Assembly (NCBI GenBank): GCA_963082975.1
Contig: OY720344.1
Location: 63,640,546-63,704,545, forward strand
Length of the DNA: 64,000 nt
Reading direction: 5' to 3'
Origin: Labia minor
Lineage: Eukaryota > Arthropoda > Insecta > Dermaptera > Spongiphoridae
Numbering within the stretch: position 1 is the stretch's first letter; each line of letters opens with the position of its first letter. Positions 57,991 to 64,000 of the stretch are shown one piece after another. The notes beneath the pieces were generated by a model. That model saw only the letters and a list, made by a program, of their open reading frames with translations. It searched no databases and had not been told where the DNA came from. The translations under genes and the position numbers were made by a program.

Positions 57991-60712
57991 AATCATGAAC
58001 TTTGTATTGGTTTTATCCTCGAGAAAATCATATTTATTAGTTTTTTCCTAATTTAAAATTATATAACGTCATCCAGTCATTCATGACGTCACAGCCTGGT
58101 TTTACATATATATTATAAATAAAATAAAATTAAAAATATGTATCTTATATCCATATCTGGTTTTTATTACAATAATAGATATATTAAAATTATTTGAAAT
58201 TGTTTCTGTAGCTGGAAATTAATTTACTTAAAACCGTCGGTCGGTTCGTACCTGGCCACAGGTCAACTTATTTTTCAATTGAAATTATAAAATTATTTTT
58301 ATTGATAATAATCATTGGCTTTCTATTAAAATATATATTAAATGAAAAATTATATAAGTATACATTAAAAATTGGTTAAATATGTATGATGTTTTTTTAT
58401 TTGATTATTAAATATAAATGAAGTTATTTAAGATAGAAGAGAGATACCATTTTTTGATTGGACTGAATGTTTAGTGGATTCTAAATGTGAAATGTGAAAC
58501 ATTTTTCGGTTCTATTGTTTAACGATCCGTGTGGGGTGTGAATGGTGTCCCGTTTGAAAGTGTTTTCTGTGTTGTAAGCGAGGTTGGTTTGGCCCAAGCC
58601 AATCCATTAACAACACCTGAGTGTGTATGCATGTGGAATTATATACTTAGGAATCCAGACACGCCCATTCCATCACACATACAAAGATTAAAAAAGTCTA
58701 CTACAGACATTTGGTCATCAGATCATAATATTCAGTTGACGAAGAGAAAAAAGAAAATAAGAAGAAAAATGAACAATGCAAACTTTAACATAAAAAAATA
58801 ATAATAATAAGTTTTACTAAATTCCAATAAATAGATAGATTAGAGATAAGAAATCAATAAAAAATCAATAAAAAGAAAAAGAAAATTGAATGAGTTTGTT
58901 TGTTTTGTTTACTTCTTCATTCTGAATGAAATAAAAAACACCAACGCCCATTTATCGTATATGTAGTTAAAAACTGTTAATTGTTTTAAACAAAAATAAA
59001 TTGAAAGCAACATCGATGATCATATTTCAAATATAATCAAATATTAAAACAAAATACTTCACATTTATCATTTCGAAATTCTAATGATTTTTTTCAAGTT
59101 TATCTTTATAATATATAAATATATCAACCTAAAAATGTATTCTATGTAATAATAATCTTTGAATTATTTTATATTCAAACTTTAATATTATTTAAATGTA
59201 TATGTTAATGAAATTGATAAAATATCGTTTCATCAATTATTTATTGAAAAAAATAATAAATGATTTGTTAGTAAGATAAAAAAATAATTAAAGAAAATCA
59301 AAATATTTATTAATGCGATTTATTTGTCCTCAACTCATTTTAGTCCACCAAGACATTTATTATATAATCTATCATATTAAATATCATTATATTATATTAT
59401 GTTATCATTTTTTGAGAACTAGATGTGATTTGAGTCTAGTTCTTTAAATTCACTATTTCAGAATTTGTTCACTGAGCTTCGTAATGAAGCTCATTAATAT
59501 TAGAAGATATTGAATTCAACGTAACTTATGAAAGTAAATTTTAAATTAATTTAATAATCTAATAACAAGAGATATTAAAAAAGAATGAAATATTAAGGTT
59601 GAGATCTATGGCGGGGGGGGGGGGGGGGGACTTCACATAATTTCACTTTTACTACCCTACTATTCACATATTTTTTAAAATTTTCTCCTAATGTTATTCG
59701 TTCTTGGTTTATTTTTAAATATCTTTTATTTATTACTAAAAAAAATGTTAGGTTGTTAGGTGAGTAAAATAATAAAAATTAAAGTTAATAGCCAAGAGAG
59801 AGAATCATTTTAAATATATGCCATTTAATCCTAGAAATTTTAAAAGTAATTGAAAATAAATAAAATCTTCCAAAAAAATCAAAGATAATTGTATTTGAAA
59901 GTAATCAAAATCATAAAAATCGGTTTTGCAAAATTGCAAAACAGTGTAAAATCAATGATGTAAAGTAGTACATAAAAAAGACAAACTATGTCAAATGAAT
60001 ATCCTAAATAGGAAGTTTTTGTTTCAAAGTTATGACATTCATGCACAGATCAACAATATAACATGCATTTATGTTAAAATCTTGTTTTTGACCAATTACA
60101 ATATTTATAAATTTATATAATTTATAAGTAATACAATATAATATATATAATAAAATTTATATAAGAAAAATTCTTTATATATAATTAAATTGTCTTTATT
60201 ATTTAATTATATTAAATAAAAAAATAAAAAAAATTTCTTTTTAGATGACAAAATTAATTAAAATGACTATTCATTAAATTTAATTAATTATGTATTAAAA
60301 AATATTATAATTTTTATATTCTTAATCGAATATCTGTAAAAATCACGAACACTTTCTATTGGATATTGGAAAATGATCAAATCTCAAATCTATCAATGAA
60401 GAAATCACAGTTCTTACATTATTATGGGAAATTTTTTATTTTGGTTTATAGTTTTGTTAATATTTTGGTCTTATATATTTAAAATGTTTATAAGAGTTTT
60501 ATTTTAAATTTGGACAGATTTAATTCTAAATTATATAAAAATCAATAGAGACCATCAGTGAAATTTTATGTCTATTGAATATTCAATTTTCATGAATTTA
60601 ATAATAATATAAAATTTTCTGTGAATAAACATAGAATTGTTTATTATCCAAAATTAATAATCTATACTAAAATTAATTAAAATTAAAATTAATAATCTAT
60701 TTCGCCAGAGAT
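57991..60712. other. AT-rich DNA with a complex patch at 58440-58700 and a G17 run
   Basis: The 58440-58700 patch is single-copy and carries a 90-codon frame (58529-58801, Cys/Val-rich then Lys-rich) that I cannot assign. An unbroken run of 17 G lies at 59613-59629. Everything else is A/T-rich low complexity. Confidence 0.4.
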
Positions 60713-62454
60713 AGTATTGCAATCACGAAAATTTTCGATGTCGAGATTTTGATGTTTTTATACGTTTTGAAGGTCCCTGAGTCATTTTAACTAAGATTGA
60801 GAAAAATGTTTGTCTGTGTGTATGTATCTGTGTATGTAGACAAGATTACGCAAAAACGGTTTGAGCAAGAATAAGTAGTATTTTCGTACACGGCCATTAT
60901 TCAAAATTTGTAGTTTTCTATCAACTTTTGAGAAATATAGCCGGAAGAGAGTCATTAACTAAGGTAATGGCACCTATAGATGACATGGCACCTATAGATG
61001 ACACTTTTGAATTTAAACTAAAAAAATAAGCAAATTTTAAAACATACGCGGAAATTTTTTTTTTTAAATGATAGTTATGCTTTTCCACCACCTGAGATAT
61101 CCTACAACAATACAATAAGTCGCCCTATTTTTTTTCTTTTAACTTGAAAAGCAGACCGAATCGTCAACAATTGATTTTTTCAACAAATCTTAAAGATAAC
61201 CTTAAGGGAAGTAATGTTCTTAATTAGTATTTTATATTTTTATATTCATATTTATCAAGAATTTAATAACTACATTATAAAATAGACTTAATATAGATAT
61301 AAATCATTTCAATTTAAACACCTAATTTTTAAAAGTATCTTTTTTATCAACCGTGTTATCTATAGGTGCCCCTAAAAATTGTTTTTCCTATAGATGACAG
61401 CAATGTCAGCTATAAGTATGTTTTTAAAAAAATTGTCTATTATATTAATAGCTGTAAAGAGGAGATAATTTTATATAATTCCACCAAGATGCATGTTTGA
61501 ATTGATATAGGAACCTAAAGGTGACGCTGTGTTTCTCATTGTCAGAAAATTTTTTTCTGTTCCAGAACTTCATACACTATTTTTTTTAAATTTTTTTTAA
61601 ATTACTCTGTTCTCAATGTATAATTAAAAATGCATAATTAAAAAAAAGATTTGTTTAAAATCAATTTTTTATTTTATTATAATAATCAGCTAAAAATAAA
61701 ATCAATCACAATAAATATATCTAATGAATCATTATATGAAACCTGATTTTTTTATTATAACTAAGGTTAAATCAGCAACATGGTGTTGGAAAGATGTTTT
61801 ACTTTGTAAATAAATAAGTTGAAGATAAAGAGAGCAAGCGAAGTGAAAAAAAGTAGATGTCATCTTTGGGTTCCATAATTGTCATCATTAGGTTCCACCA
61901 AAATTTTTGGTGTCATCTATAGGTTCCATTTGATTACTTTGAAAAAAAATTATATTTCCTATTAAACTCATATAAAAGTTTAAAATATTTATCCTGGTGA
62001 TAAAAGGTAAGATAAGCTTTATAATAACCAAAAGATTTTTTTTGTGAGACGTATAGTTTCAGTTTTATAAAAGAAAATAGTGGCAAGAGCGCTTAAAATG
62101 TCATCTATTGGTGCCATTACCTTACCACGTTTTGATTTTTTTTCTTCTAAATGACCGTAAAAATAAAGATATATGCTTGGTAGTTTTTCACATGATTAAA
62201 AATTGTATAAAACTGCTATATATATATAATTTCTTCTTGATTGAATCGCTGAAAGTATCGGAATTAATTTTTTAACACTGCAAATCACGCGCCAGCACGT
62301 GACGTGGTGCCATCAACAAAGAGCTAAACACTCGCTGGTTTAATAAATATTATTTATTAATTTTCATTTATAATTAATAAAATTTAATTTAAATATAAAA
62401 TATGTTATTTAAGCCAGTTAAAATTTGCGAGATAGTCGAGTGGAGACACTCCAG
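60713..62454 (-). mobile_element. Dispersed element family S copy f, interrupted by M2
   Basis: Inverse orientation: CGCCAGAGATAGTATTG at the left with GAAAATTTTCG next to it, and TCGAGTGGAGACACTCCAG at the right. The interior is full (GCGCCAGCACGTGACGTGG at 62290). Without the M2 insertion it is about 580 bp. Confidence 0.75.
60962..62122. mobile_element. TA-flanked DNA transposon M2 with repeated terminal motif
   Basis: Terminal inverted repeats AGGTAATGGCACC(T/A)ATAGATGAC match at 22 of 23 positions and are flanked by TA (60960-60961, 62123-62124). S copy b, near 33075, shows the unsplit site with a single TA. The motif GGCACCTATAGATGAC stands at 60969 and 60987 (18-bp pitch), with looser direct copies at 61387 and 61510. 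It is inverted at 61355, 61859, 61881, 61912 and 62100. It is 1161 bp; no transposase is seen (the 64-codon minus-strand frame is not one). It is non-autonomous, of the IS630-Tc1-mariner insertion type. Confidence 0.85.
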
Positions 62455-63727
62455 ATTTTTCCTATTCATCCCGTTAAATTCAAATTGAACAGGAAATGTT
62501 AAATATTTCCCTTTCTAATCCAATGTTAAAAAAAATCGATTTTATATAAAGTACATATTTTTAAATCTCACCCTATAAAATGTAAAAAAAACCTCTCACT
62601 TTGGTAACATTAAAGTCGGAGAATTCAAAGAATTTCTTAAAACTGAAATGTTTTCACATTCTGGATATTTTAATGGGTTGCTCATCAACGATGTTTTGAC
62701 GCATTAAGCGGGGGAGGGGGAGGGTTTAACACGTGTCTGATCATTCATTCATTGGTTCAATTCGAGGAGCCCACTAGTCCAGTGAAAAATCTGTTAGGGA
62801 GGAGGAAGGTTTCCATTCCACCCAAAATGTCTATCTTCTTTTTTCCTCTTCCATTGTATGCGAGTGGCTGGCTTTATTCATTCATTCGAAGGAGAGTGAG
62901 TGAGAGGGAGAGAGAGAGGGACGCGACCACGAATAAAAAGTACAGCCATAAAAATGTTTTAAGATTTCCGAGTAGCCCTTGAGAGCCGTGCAGTCTGCTG
63001 CTTCTCCGTCGACAAAAGAAGAAAAGACCCGACCCAACCGACGACATTAATTGATATTGTAATATGAAATGAGTAAAAAAAAGAAAAAAAAAGAAAAGAA
63101 AGCCATTTCAAGGACAAACAGGTGGATTCTGCGACGAGTGGATTCAAAAAAACCCTCCACACCCTCAATTATCATCAAAGATCATCAAAAAAAAAAGTGC
63201 AAAAGTCAAAATGTCTTCAAACTTGTGTGATCATATGAAAAACTTAAAATAATTTTTTTTTTTTTAAATTCACCAGGTTTATAATTCTATATAAGTATTT
63301 ATATATTGTTTATATTTGATAATAAATAAATACCTATATTTGCAAATATTTATTATTATTATTAATAATAATAATTATAGAAATAAACAAATATATTGAA
63401 ACTTTATTCTAATTTATATTTATAATATTATAGAATTTTTATAAATAATATAATAAAAAATACTTATATATAAAAATATGTCGAAAAAATCTAACATCTT
63501 AATATATTGGAAGAAATATTAATTATATTAAAATATTTTATATCTAAAAACATTTCTAAAATATAAAATAATTAGTTGTATAATAGAAAATTACATTAGA
63601 TGAGTTTCGATAATTGGAAATTATTAAAGTTTTTATATAATTTTAAATTTTATTATTTTTTTGTTACCAATATAAGAAATAGAAATAAAAAAATTTAAAT
63701 GAAATGTCTTATTTGAATTTAAAATAT
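62455..63727. other. AT-rich DNA with a GC-richer island at 62690-63180
   Basis: The island includes GCGGGGGAGGGGGAGGG, a GA tract near 62898-62920 and GACCCGACCCAACCGACG. Two short frames (76 codons plus, 69 minus) have no recognised domain. From 63190 to 63730 it is A/T low complexity. Confidence 0.35.
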
Positions 63728-63736
63728 TAAAGAAAA

Positions 63737-63960
63737 CATGGTCTATTACCTTAGGAGACGAAAGTAGATTTAGTGTATTTGAGAATAGGATTCTGCGAAG
63801 CATTTTTGGGTCAAAGAAAGATGAGGTCACAAGGAATTGCGGAGATTGCATAACGAGGAATTGCATGACCTCTATGCATCTCCAGATATAGTTAGAAATG
63901 CTGTGGTTGCTGTGGCCAAGAACTTTCGAGTTCCGTAGAGCCACAGAGATAGATATAGAA
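63737..63960 (+). mobile_element. LINE 3' end with 9-bp target duplication
   Basis: It encodes ETW/SITLGDESRFSVFENRIL-type sequence, RSIFGSKKDEVT, then after a frameshift and deletion ELHDLYASPDIVR..., AKNFRVP stop, and ends GCCACAGAGATAGATATAGAA. TAAAGAAAA lies at 63728-63736 and 63961-63969, a 9-bp target duplication. It is 224 bp, 5'-truncated. Confidence 0.8.
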
Positions 63961-63969
63961 TAAAGAAAA

Positions 63970-64000
63970 AGTCATGGACTTATGGGCCGTCCTCGGTCAG
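63970..64000. other. Window edge
   Basis: A GC-richer stretch (TTATGGGCCGTCCTCGG) is cut by the end of the window; too short to assign. Confidence 0.3.

Noticed and set aside
58529-58801. 90-codon frame
   Set aside because: No recognised domain, ends in Lys-rich low complexity; kept only as a note in the regional entry.
1-64000. CRISPR array, operon, riboswitch or bacterial origin
   Set aside because: No spaced direct repeats, no tightly packed genes, and the repeats are eukaryotic transposons.

Overview
This window looks like a gene-poor, repeat-rich piece of a eukaryotic nuclear genome, most likely an arthropod. By eye it is roughly three quarters A+T. It has no operons and no long intact reading frames. 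Its recognisable coding sequence consists of decayed transposon proteins: a non-LTR reverse transcriptase, two unrelated mariner-type transposases, and one possible MULE-type fragment. I cannot name the species. I found no complete host protein gene, no rRNA and no intact tRNA. The interspersed higher-complexity islands could be regulatory DNA of a neighbouring gene or intron, but that is inference.

Layout. 1-7600: a transposase-like fragment at the left edge, a mariner fragment near 3000, and several GC-richer islands in AT-rich DNA. 7800-19600: a 412-bp dispersed element (family S), a 320-bp inverted-repeat element, an internally deleted mariner (15107-15860), a hAT MITE with exact 8-bp target duplications (16095-16459) and a LINE 3' end. 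19700-31000: a terminal-inverted-repeat element (P1), Helitron family 1 copy 1, LINE relics, dispersed repeats R and G, and Helitron family 2 copy A, which carries a reverse transcriptase relic. 31000-36900: repeat D, family S copy b, a large near-perfect foldback (34170-34650) next to a tandem repeat, and Helitron family 2 copy B. 36979-38328: a TA-flanked DNA transposon (M1), followed by a tRNA-like Pol III module. 39000-46400: a Helitron-like terminus, repeat R copy 2 cut by a LINE with a 10-bp target duplication, and Helitron family 2 copy C. 46800-52700: S copies c and d, a LINE end, a 169-codon frame broken only by TGA, element P2 with Helitron family 1 copy 2 inside it, and a second hAT MITE. 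54000-64000: a third hAT MITE, foldback DNA, S copies e and f, a second TA-flanked transposon (M2, 60962-62122) inside S copy f, and a LINE end at the right edge.

How the parts relate. The window is a layered record of insertions, and paralogous copies act as empty sites that confirm boundaries: M2 in S, Helitron 1 in P, LINE in R, LINE in Helitron 2. The two points most worth a second look are (1) M1 and M2, unrelated in sequence but sharing an architecture in which the terminal motif is repeated at an 18-bp pitch just inside the left end and scattered internally, flipping orientation toward the right end; and (2) the frame at 47652-48158, open for 169 codons except for four TGA codons, whose product I do not recognise.
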